Assembly (NCBI GenBank): GCA_013331125.1
Contig: DUGW01000111.1
Span: 1-6,990 of the forward strand
Reading direction: 5' to 3'
From: Candidatus Woesearchaeota archaeon
Lineage (GTDB): Archaea > Nanoarchaeota > Nanoarchaeia > Woesearchaeales > UBA11576
DNA length: 6,990 bases
Shown here: piece by piece, positions 1 through 5,173 of the stretch
Layout of the letters: each line of letters begins with the position of its first letter
Position numbering within the stretch: position 1 is the stretch's first letter
Program-made: the position numbers and the translations under genes
The notes under the pieces: model-generated
The model's input: the letters and a program-made list of their open reading frames with translations, nothing else
What the model was told of the DNA's origin: nothing
Database searches by the model: none

Positions 1-1404
1 GTTTATGTCGACATCGTATTTTCCTTTTGCCAAGCCGACAGCATTGTTGTTCCCTGCTGCGATACCGAATGATCCTTCTGATGAAGGACCTTTGCCCTTT
101 GGTTCGGCCCGGTCCTTTGAATTGACATTGAGTCTTGCCTTAGTGACTCTTGATTTGTCTTTGACCTCGATGACTGCAGGCACAAGCCCACCGTCAGCAT
201 CAAGCACCTCGACATTCACCTCGACCTCTTCGGCAATGTCCGCTGAACCTGTCTGCTCCACCACATACTTAATGCTGTCAACATCTATGGTCGTGCCTGA
301 TCCTAGCTGGAATATCAGTGTGTATCCTGTGGCATTCACGCCTTCTGGCAGTGCGCATGTGTCTGCGCATACATCTGTGAATGATGCCATGACTGGGCGG
401 TCTATGAAGTCTGCCTCCAGCTCTGCTGTGCCGCTCTGCACAGAATCGAAATGCACATCTCCCTGCTCAAGGTTCTGGTCAAGATATATCACCTGTGCAG
501 TGACTGTGCTGTTGTCTCCTGCTCCGTGCATCCTATAATATAGATAGAATGGTGTGTCCCATGATTCTTCGCTCGGCGCAAGTGTGACGAGGCTGCAGCA
601 GTCCTGTGCTCCATGGCAGACGCTTGTGCTTCCCTCTTCGCCTATGACTGTCCACTTGGTGCAAAGTCTTGTCCTATCAGCTTCCCAGCTGAACTGCGTA
701 TCCTTGACTGTGAAGTCTACTGCATCCTCTTCCTTGTACGCGAATCCATCGTCATCTGAGTCCCATGCTGTCCCAGTCTGGTATGTGAGATCTATGGATA
801 TCTGCCTGTCAAGTTCATTTTGCTCGCTGTTTTCAGGGATATCCTCTGCCACAGTATCGATATCTGACAGTTCAGCCATCTCGTCTATGGTCTCTTGGTC
901 TGAGATAGGCGCTGTGATGTTGTGGACTGCTACGACATAAGCAGTCACTCCCTCGATGGACCTCTCAGGCATTGCTGAATCGCGATCAAGCAGCAGGTAT
1001 CTTGTCCCGTCTGGCGCTCTCAGATAGACTGTCGCATCTGTGCCGCCGACCAGGCTTCCTGTGATCTTGACTGCCTTCAATCTGAATTCAGCAGGGTGTT
1101 CTGACATCTCCCAGTCTCTTGTCTGTCCGTAATTGACTACCCATCCAAGTTCCTGCTCATAGACCATGAGGTTGGGCTCATGCACCACATATCCTGTTAT
1201 CTTAGGACCTAAGAAGTATGACAATGCGATGGCCAGTACCACCATAAGCACGACAAAGCATTTCCTGCACCTGAAACTTCCTACCTGTATGTGCCCTCCT
1301 TTGAGCGAGATCTTCTTGCTCGTCTTGCATTGACCGTGACGGCTGGAGAGGCCTCTATCCAGATCATCCAACTCCTTCTTTATCCGATCCAGCCTATCCA
1401 TCAT
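1..1404 (-). CDS. Membrane-anchored extracellular protein with cysteine-rich domain (partial, C-terminus outside window)
   Basis: The minus strand from 1404 to 1 is one open frame of 468 codons without a stop; the protein continues beyond the window. It begins MMDRLDRIKKEL, with a charged cytoplasmic head of about 45 residues, then a hydrophobic segment at about residues 49-66 followed by ITGYVV. This fits an N-terminal signal anchor with the rest outside the cell. The ectodomain is rich in Thr, Ser, Asp and Glu. It has an EF-hand-like loop at 215-226 (D-S-D-D-D-G, E at 226) and a cysteine cluster at 248, 263, 269 and 270 (CTKW, VCHG, CCSL) inside a beta-rich domain, plus C346 and C350. The last 70 residues resemble a carboxypeptidase-regulatory-like or Ig-like beta domain. 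The first ATG (1404) overlaps the TGA of the recombinase-like gene (ATGA), so translation is probably coupled; a second ATG follows at 1401. Function is unknown; a cell-surface or adhesion role is inferred from topology. Confidence 0.85.
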   Translation of the reverse strand, partial: MMDRLDRIKKELDDLDRGLSSRHGQCKTSKKISLKGGHIQVGSFRCRKCFVVLMVVLAIALSYFLGPKITGYVVHEPNLMVYEQELGWVVNYGQTRDWEMSEHPAEFRLKAVKITGSLVGGTDATVYLRAPDGTRYLLLDRDSAMPERSIEGVTAYVVAVHNITAPISDQETIDEMAELSDIDTVAEDIPENSEQNELDRQISIDLTYQTGTAWDSDDDGFAYKEEDAVDFTVKDTQFSWEADRTRLCTKWTVIGEEGSTSVCHGAQDCCSLVTLAPSEESWDTPFYLYYRMHGAGDNSTVTAQVIYLDQNLEQGDVHFDSVQSGTAELEADFIDRPVMASFTDVCADTCALPEGVNATGYTLIFQLGSGTTIDVDSIKYVVEQTGSADIAEEVEVNVEVLDADGGLVPAVIEVKDKSRVTKARLNVNSKDRAEPKGKGPSSEGSFGIAAGNNNAVGLAKGKYDVDIN

Positions 1405-2168
1405 GATTTCTTCTCCTTAGTCGCCTTGGTCTCCTTGGTCTCCTTGGTCTCCTTGATCTCTTTGATATCCTTGGTCTCTCTGGTCTCCTTGACAGCTACA
1501 TCTAGTCCATCACTGCCGAAGAATTTCATGTAGTCATCTGCAGGTTCCTGCCTGGTCACTGAATCCATTATCTGCACCAGCCTGATCTTGTTGATGCCTG
1601 TCTGTCTCTCTATCGCTTCCAATGGCACTCCTTTCTCTGCTGCGTGCAGGACGTGCGCATATCTCAGCATCTGCGGCAGCACTTTGCCCAGTCCTGCTTT
1701 CTTTCCGTACAAGAGAATCAGCTGTCTTGCGCGTTTGGTCGTCATACTCTCGCTCTGCCGCGAAGCAAAAAGATATCTGGACTTGATGCCTTCTTTCTCC
1801 AATTCATCTGTGTAAGAAGTTATCTTAGCTGCAAGTTCCTGTGATATGATAGAAGTCTTTGCCTGCTTTGATTTTGTTATGCTGCCTGGGAAACTTATCC
1901 TGTTGTGCGCACCATCAATATCATCTTTCGCTATGTTCACTGCTTCGTTCACAGTGCATCCTGTCTCGTACAGTATCTTCAGAAGTAGTCTGTCTCGTTT
2001 TTGTTTTATAGAACTCTCTAGCTTGACTATCTCTTCGCTGCTTATGTATTGTATCCTCTTTTGCGCCAAACTGCTGACCAGTTTCCCTTTTATTGTCAAA
2101 TGAGGAATATTAATATTTAAATGTTTTGTTTTGCCTAGTTTCCCTTTTAAAATAGATAAAAGAAACAA
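1401..2168 (-). CDS. Degenerate tyrosine recombinase (Xer/phage integrase fold) with KET-repeat tail
   Basis: The 255-residue frame has the outline of a tyrosine-recombinase catalytic domain without the N-terminal core-binding domain. Residues 61-85 (LLLKILYETGCTVNEAVNI...DDID) match the box I region, but the catalytic Arg is Thr72. Lysines 99, 101 and 104 lie where the beta-hairpin Lys is expected. The box II equivalent is QMLRYAHVLHAAEKG (166-180): Arg169 is kept, the first His is Gln166 and the second is Tyr170. The later His is Ile192, and the nucleophile Tyr is Met201. Strand transfer is therefore very unlikely; a DNA-binding or structural role is more plausible. Residues 224-255 are a charged Lys-Glu-Thr repeat tail. 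No ATG start exists: the long form begins at TTG 2168, but TTG 2099 or 2069 may be the true start because a TATA box lies at about 2112-2121. The stop overlaps the start of the membrane-protein gene. Fold assignment is fairly confident, function is not. Confidence 0.75.
   Translation of the reverse strand: MFLLSILKGKLGKTKHLNINIPHLTIKGKLVSSLAQKRIQYISSEEIVKLESSIKQKRDRLLLKILYETGCTVNEAVNIAKDDIDGAHNRISFPGSITKSKQAKTSIISQELAAKITSYTDELEKEGIKSRYLFASRQSESMTTKRARQLILLYGKKAGLGKVLPQMLRYAHVLHAAEKGVPLEAIERQTGINKIRLVQIMDSVTRQEPADDYMKFFGSDGLDVAVKETRETKDIKEIKETKETKETKATKEKKS
1412..1493 (-). repeat. 9-bp tandem repeat coding for Lys-Glu-Thr
   Basis: The coding strand repeats AAGGAGACC and close variants with a 9-bp period at the 3' end of the recombinase-like gene, giving (K-E-T)n with KDI, KEI and KAT variants. 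Three units are near-perfect and the flanking ones have diverged. Such arrays change length by slippage in steps of three residues without breaking the frame, and this one ends just before the start of the downstream membrane-protein gene. The product is a highly charged, probably helical or disordered tail. Confidence 0.85.
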
Positions 2169-2283
2169 AGACCATCACCAAGTGAAGACAAAAAACAACA
2201 GAAAGGACAGCAAGAAACCCGCGAAAACGCACAAAATAAACAAGTTTCCTTTTTGAAAGAAAAAAAGAAACTAAGTTAGACAT
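2110..2283 (-). CDS. Possible small single-span membrane protein (57 aa)
   Basis: ATG at 2283 opens a 57-codon frame ending in TAA at 2110. The product starts MSNLVSFFLSKRKLVYF, contains a strongly hydrophobic stretch at about residues 22-45 (FLAVLSVVFCLHL and onward), and ends in a polar, basic tail (KRETRQNKTFKY). A TATATAAAA element at about 2337-2345 would place transcription start near 2315. No clear Shine-Dalgarno is visible. The strand is very T-rich, and T-rich DNA yields Phe/Leu/Val-rich frames by chance, so this could be noise. It overlaps the long version of the recombinase-like frame but not the TTG-2069 or TTG-2099 versions. Confidence 0.25.
   Translation of the reverse strand: MSNLVSFFLSKRKLVYFVRFRGFLAVLSVVFCLHLVMVFVSFIYFKRETRQNKTFKY
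2112..2121 (-). promoter_or_regulatory. TATA box for the recombinase-like gene
   Basis: The minus strand reads ATTTAAATAT here, an archaeal TATA-like element followed by more AT (TAATATTCC). Transcription would start about 25 bp downstream near 2090, inside the longest version of the recombinase-like frame. If it is used, the protein would start at TTG 2069 rather than TTG 2168. Confidence 0.45.
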
Positions 2284-2336
2284 TTAATTGGAAAACAGAA
2301 ATAAACAAAAAGAGCACGGAAAAACGCCCAGTTTCC

Positions 2337-2345
2337 CTTTTATAT
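2337..2345 (-). promoter_or_regulatory. TATA box (minus strand)
   Basis: The minus strand reads TATATAAAAG, close to the archaeal TATA consensus. It lies just after a poly-T terminator-like element and would start transcripts near 2315 heading toward the recombinase-like and membrane-protein genes. It overlaps the first copy of the AAAAGGGAAAC repeat. Confidence 0.45.
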
Positions 2346-2348
2346 AAC

Positions 2349-2366
2349 AAAAAAACCAATTAGGTT
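2349..2366 (-). terminator. Poly-T terminator after the winged-helix gene
   Basis: On the minus strand AACC-TAATT-GGTT runs into a tract of seven Ts, about 115 bp past the stop of the winged-helix-like gene. Archaeal transcription commonly ends at T tracts, with or without a stem. The stem here is only 4 bp, so the T tract would be the main signal. Confidence 0.45.
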
Positions 2367-2465
2367 GACAAAGCGAAAGCTACCTCTTTTTCCGACCTTT
2401 ATCCCTTGCACCCCTTGACATCAACATCATATGCTCGGATAAGCCACCACAGGCCTTCCAGGCAG
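2367..2465. other. Intergenic stretch with no clear gene
   Basis: Between the terminator-like element and the stop-codon hairpin I see no convincing gene on either strand. A 16-codon minus-strand frame rich in Lys and Arg (ending SRGARDKGRKKR) is present but too short to support. Confidence 0.5.
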
Positions 2466-2483
2466 GATCAGCAACTGCTGATC
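2466..2483 (-). promoter_or_regulatory. Inverted repeat at the stop codon of the winged-helix gene
   Basis: GATCAGCA and TGCTGATC form a perfect 8-bp inverted repeat with a 2-nt centre (a realistic 7-bp stem with a 4-nt loop), overlapping the TGA of the winged-helix-like gene. It could stabilise the 3' end of the transcript. No T tract follows directly, so it is not called a terminator. Confidence 0.4.
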
Positions 2484-2946
2484 AGCTGAATTCGTCGTCT
2501 ATCCTGCTGCAATATTCCCTTACCCTGTCGATGAGACTGGCCAGGAGATACTGCTCGATCTTCTCATTGAAGATAACAGACACCTTGTCGAATTCAGTTA
2601 TGCGGTAGTTATTGCGCACCTTCTCCACCAAGAAGATGTCGCGCAGCCTCTTTATCTGCCGCCTGATGTTCGATGAAGCTACCCCTGTCAAAGGAAGTTT
2701 ATAAAACTTTCTCAGCTCCATCACCTCGTCGCGTATCTGCTCGCTGCTCAGCAACAGATTGTCTTTCCGCGCCTGGAGCAGGACATGGAGTATGTCGACG
2801 ACAATATCCCTTGAGTCGCCTGGCTGCAGCAGCCCTGAACTGAGGCACAGTTTCCGTACCAACTCTCTTTTGTTGAGGTCATACGGCTTCTCATACCTCC
2901 GTAAGGTAAGTTCCGATATCGGCGTGTCTTTTGCAATTCTTGACAT
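2482..2946 (-). CDS. Small winged-helix-like DNA-binding protein of unknown function
   Basis: This 154-residue protein starts at ATG 2946, preceded by GGTGATAATC. The GGTGAT is a strong archaeal Shine-Dalgarno, which rules out the longer frame reaching 3063, whose extra N-terminus is translated repeat sequence. The N-terminus is basic (MSRIAKDTPISELTLRRYEKP). Residues 24-65 look helical (NKRELVRKL to VDILHVLLQAR). Residues 66-120 resemble a winged helix-turn-helix: LSSEQIRDEVMELRK, then ASSNIRRQIKRLRDIFLVEK as a likely recognition helix, then NNYRIT as the wing strand. A C-terminal helix (123-147) could mediate dimerisation. I recall similar uncharacterised small proteins from DPANN genomes but cannot confirm a family. 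The gene is divergent from the 576-residue gene, and tandem repeats fill its leader, so autoregulation or control of its neighbour is plausible. The wHTH call comes from pattern reading only. Confidence 0.8.
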   Translation of the reverse strand: MSRIAKDTPISELTLRRYEKPYDLNKRELVRKLCLSSGLLQPGDSRDIVVDILHVLLQARKDNLLLSSEQIRDEVMELRKFYKLPLTGVASSNIRRQIKRLRDIFLVEKVRNNYRITEFDKVSVIFNEKIEQYLLASLIDRVREYCSRIDDEFS

Positions 2947-2956
2947 GATTATCACC

Positions 2957-3008
2957 ACAATATACCAATACAATATATGAACACAACATACCAACACAAT
3001 ATACCAAT
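2957..3008 (-). repeat. Four 13-bp tandem repeats in the leader of the winged-helix gene
   Basis: Four consecutive 13-bp units lie on the plus strand from 2957, 2970, 2983 and 2996: ACAATATACCAAT, ACAATATATGAAC, ACAACATACCAAC and ACAATATACCAAT. The first and last are identical, and a decayed fifth follows. The array ends 11 bp before the ATG and abuts the Shine-Dalgarno. With the TATA box at 3063-3072 it would be transcribed as part of a leader of about 95 nt. It may be an operator cluster or an RNA-level control element. Confidence 0.85.
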
Positions 3009-3062
3009 ATACCGCAATATGGATCAACGATACTGACAATATAATATACATACACGCCCGCA

Positions 3063-3072
3063 CTTATATACC
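3063..3072 (-). promoter_or_regulatory. TATA box of the winged-helix gene
   Basis: The minus strand reads GGTATATAAG, close to the archaeal TATA consensus. Transcription would begin near 3040 and give a leader of about 95 nt containing the 13-bp repeats. Another TATA-like sequence occurs within the repeats themselves (GGTATATTG), so a shorter transcript is possible. Confidence 0.5.
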
Positions 3073-3090
3073 TCATTCCACCATGTCCTC

Positions 3091-3165
3091 TGTCCAGTGG
3101 ACCCTGATAACCCAGAAGAACACAACCTCAGAGCCTAAAACCTAATTATAGCAATGTCCAGTGGA
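3091..3165. repeat. Paired TGTCCAGTGGA direct repeats, each palindromic
   Basis: TGTCCAGTGGA occurs at 3091-3101 and 3155-3165, 64 bp apart. The core TCCA-G-TGGA is an odd-centred palindrome; the first copy extends to GTCCAGTGGAC (3092-3102). Two palindromic sites in the shared region between divergent genes look like operator sites for a dimeric regulator. Confidence 0.55.
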
Positions 3166-3238
3166 TGATTGAATATATTCAGCAATACCCGCATCATATT
3201 ATAGTCTCCTAGATATTATAAGAAGCCCTACAGATACC

Positions 3239-3276
3239 TCCCAAGGACCTTCCCAGGAATTCCCAAAGGCTTCCCG
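3239..3276 (+). promoter_or_regulatory. Phased TCCCA boxes upstream of the 576-aa gene
   Basis: TCCCA, or TCCCG in the last copy, occurs at 3239, 3251, 3261 and 3272, spaced 12, 10 and 11 bp, about one helical turn each. The cluster ends 3 bp before the TATA box. Face-aligned sites next to a TATA/BRE suggest an activator or repressor binding cooperatively. Confidence 0.4.
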
Positions 3277-3278
3277 TT

Positions 3279-3289
3279 AAATATTTAAA
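3279..3289 (+). promoter_or_regulatory. TATA box of the 576-aa gene
   Basis: AAATATTTAAA lies with its centre about 23 bp before the ATG at 3307. In archaea initiation occurs about 25 bp past the TATA centre, so the transcript would start at or next to the start codon and be leaderless. This agrees with the absence of a Shine-Dalgarno. Confidence 0.6.
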
Positions 3290-3306
3290 CCAACCCCCCA
3301 GTCATC

Positions 3307-5037
3307 ATGTTTATGGCACAAGAGAGGTACCCGCTGCAGCACCTGTTGCAGCCCTATACAGTCATCAACAGGCATATCGCTTTCCTGAGGAAATGGGAAA
3401 GGCTTCTTGGTAAGATAGAGAACCTGAAAGTGGATTCTCTTGAAGAGTATGATGATCTTCTTGCGAGGATGGACCAGATATACAAGAGTTCTTCAACCAG
3501 GATACTCCAGAAATATCTCAATGCAGAAGATGAATACCAGCCTAAGCTGAAGCAGCTGAAGGAAGAGTTGTGCAGGCGTGTGGATTCCAGGTTCAACCTG
3601 ATGCAGGCCCATGCTCTCAGCCTGATAAATGAGAGTGATGAGGTCAGTGATGTGTTCAGGGAGAAGAAGGATTTTGAAGAGGCAATCGAGACATTCAATC
3701 TTCTTGATGCGTTCCACAAGAGGTGGAAAGAGTACACCCATGACTGCAAGGACCGCGAGTCAGAGATAACCCGTCTCAGGGAAGTGCTTGCAAAGAGGCA
3801 CTCGCTGATCCTCAATGAATGGAAGAAGGTGGTCTCGATAAGGGATTACCAGAGGAAACTTGGCATCCTCGGGAAGATCGATGAGGAGATGTCAAGGCTC
3901 AATGGTTGGTACCGGACAGAGTACCTCAACCTTGACGGAAAGAACAAGAACTGGTATGCTAAGGAAGACGAACGCGTCTGTGTAGAACTTCCTGAAGACA
4001 CTGACTGGGTCGCTGTCGACCTCCGAAGGTCAGACAGCAGTCTTGTCCCGCTTGAGCATCTCAAGAGGCTGCCTTCCAAGAAAGAGATCGCAGACATGGA
4101 AGACCTGTTCGCGAAATTCCTTGATTTCTATGTCAAGGAAGGCATCATCACGCCGCAGGAGAAGCACCAGCTAAGGTATTATGATACTTTCGAGACTGTC
4201 GCGACAGCCCACTCCCTTGACTCTGAGGATTCTGATGAGAGGTTGAAGGCTGCGCTCATAAATCAGATAGGCGAATTCCACACATTGATCAACGATGCGA
4301 AGTCCAGGCATGATTTCAAGAAGAACCATGAGAAGCTGCTTGATCTCTCTTTCGCCTCTTATTTCGCTCCGCTTGACGAGATATACAGCATCCTGAGCAC
4401 AGGTCACATAAACTCTGACCTCTCACTTGCCACAAAGACCTCTGGTCTTGAGACAGGGATCCCTCTGCGGCTCTCTCCGAATATCGAACATGGCGATGCA
4501 GGTTTCATCTTCCCTGTCACAAAGGTCCTTTCCAAACATCTTTTTGTCCAGTTGAATTCTCAGGAAGGCCCTGAAGTCCACATCTACAACAAGGCCAATC
4601 CCCAGAAGCCTGTGAAGATCGACATACGTGACGGTGTCTTCATCGCTCCGAGCGACAAGATGCTCAAGTATACTATCAAGGACCAGGACTATCATGAGTC
4701 CTACGAGTCTTATTTCAGGAAGTTCTTCAACCATCTTTCCAAGAATCCTCCTGAGTGGTTCGATCCTGCAAGGGCAGAGGGCTGGTTGAGCAGGCATTGC
4801 ATCTTCTACACTGATGAGCAAAGGCAGCAGCTGTTGAAGCTTCTTGAGAACAAAGTCTTTGTCTCTGTCATCAACAGGTTCACGAACAGGAAGCTGGACA
4901 ATCTCGCCTTTTACCAGGCTCCAGGTTCTCTCGCTCCCTCGGGGTACCACAGGATCTACAGGCTGCCTGGACCTGACTCAGAAAAAGCCAAGGATCGCGC
5001 AGTGACATTGTTTGAGTGGGTGCAGGAATCAGAGTGA
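3307..5037 (+). CDS. Large uncharacterised soluble protein with N-terminal coiled coil
   Basis: This 576-residue protein begins MFMAQERYPLQ; the second ATG (codon 3) is also possible on a leaderless transcript. No signal peptide or membrane segment is seen, so it is probably cytoplasmic. Residues 1-200 are charged and helical, likely coiled coil (heptad-like runs such as KLKQLKEELCRRVDSR). A middle helical region spans about 255-350. Residues 356-450 look like a compact alpha/beta core: LDEIYSILSTGHI (356-368), HGDAGFIFP (395-403), GPEVHIY (421-427, E423) and RDGVFIAP (441-448). The C-terminal part (460-576) is mixed, with conserved-looking WFDPARAEGW. The order 'SIL-x-x-G, then a G-F-F strand, then E-V-x-I' recalls ADP-ribosyltransferase-like or abortive-infection-type folds, but this is a weak resemblance and I do not assign the function. 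It is divergent from the winged-helix gene and followed by another unknown gene on the same strand. Confidence 0.9.
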   Translation: MFMAQERYPLQHLLQPYTVINRHIAFLRKWERLLGKIENLKVDSLEEYDDLLARMDQIYKSSSTRILQKYLNAEDEYQPKLKQLKEELCRRVDSRFNLMQAHALSLINESDEVSDVFREKKDFEEAIETFNLLDAFHKRWKEYTHDCKDRESEITRLREVLAKRHSLILNEWKKVVSIRDYQRKLGILGKIDEEMSRLNGWYRTEYLNLDGKNKNWYAKEDERVCVELPEDTDWVAVDLRRSDSSLVPLEHLKRLPSKKEIADMEDLFAKFLDFYVKEGIITPQEKHQLRYYDTFETVATAHSLDSEDSDERLKAALINQIGEFHTLINDAKSRHDFKKNHEKLLDLSFASYFAPLDEIYSILSTGHINSDLSLATKTSGLETGIPLRLSPNIEHGDAGFIFPVTKVLSKHLFVQLNSQEGPEVHIYNKANPQKPVKIDIRDGVFIAPSDKMLKYTIKDQDYHESYESYFRKFFNHLSKNPPEWFDPARAEGWLSRHCIFYTDEQRQQLLKLLENKVFVSVINRFTNRKLDNLAFYQAPGSLAPSGYHRIYRLPGPDSEKAKDRAVTLFEWVQESE

Positions 5038-5173
5038 TTAGAAAAAGAAATGCTGATTATTTACATTGTTCTGTTCACACCACGGAAATAAAAGAGAAAA
5101 ATAAATATACATAAAGCAATATTAATATATTCTGAAAGCAGAAAATAGAACAGCCAGAGTTCGGGTAATCTCC
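5038..5173 (+). promoter_or_regulatory. Intergenic region with TATA-like boxes for the 422-aa gene
   Basis: The 136-bp gap is AT-rich. Candidate TATA elements are AAATATACATAA near 5102-5113 and ATATTAATATAT near 5120-5131; the second would start transcription about 20-25 bp before the ATG at 5174. No strong Shine-Dalgarno precedes the ATG. The gap and boxes suggest the gene has its own promoter rather than strict co-transcription with the gene before it. Confidence 0.4.

Larger units (their letters stand above)
2078..2343 (-). repeat. Four dispersed copies of an AAAAGGGAAAC motif
   Basis: On the minus strand a 16-bp sequence, ATAAAAGGGAAACTGG, occurs exactly at 2328-2343 and again at 2078-2093, 250 bp apart. 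A third copy (2138-2148, AAAAGGGAAAC followed by TAG) and a fourth with one mismatch (2244-2254, AAAAAGGAAAC) lie between them. All four have the same orientation. They surround the 5' end of the recombinase-like gene, so they may be binding sites for a regulator, possibly that protein itself. They could also be remnants of a duplicated promoter, because the outermost copy includes a TATATAAAA box. Confidence 0.6.

Noticed and set aside
5..940. Plus-strand frames of 177 and 128 codons, rich in Ser/Thr
   Set aside because: They lie opposite the continuous minus-strand frame 1404-1, which has a membrane anchor, domain-like sequence and a coupled start. The plus-strand products are low-complexity and lack signals.
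1401..2168. Active integrase marking a mobile element
   Set aside because: The catalytic residues are lost and no attachment-site repeats or tRNA were seen.
2395..2445. Short Lys/Arg-rich minus-strand frame (16 codons) and a C-box-like TGATGT near it
   Set aside because: Too short to support as a gene, and no D box (CTGA) at a suitable distance for a C/D RNA.
2957..3008. CRISPR-like array
   Set aside because: Units are 13 bp and directly tandem with no spacers.
2947..3063. N-terminal extension of the winged-helix gene, with hydrophobic Tyr/Ile/Val-rich sequence
   Set aside because: The extension is a translation of the 13-bp repeats; a GGTGAT Shine-Dalgarno directly precedes ATG 2946.
4423..4950. 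Minus-strand frame of 175 codons inside the 576-residue gene
   Set aside because: Antisense shadow of a gene with a promoter and consistent codon use; no start signals of its own.
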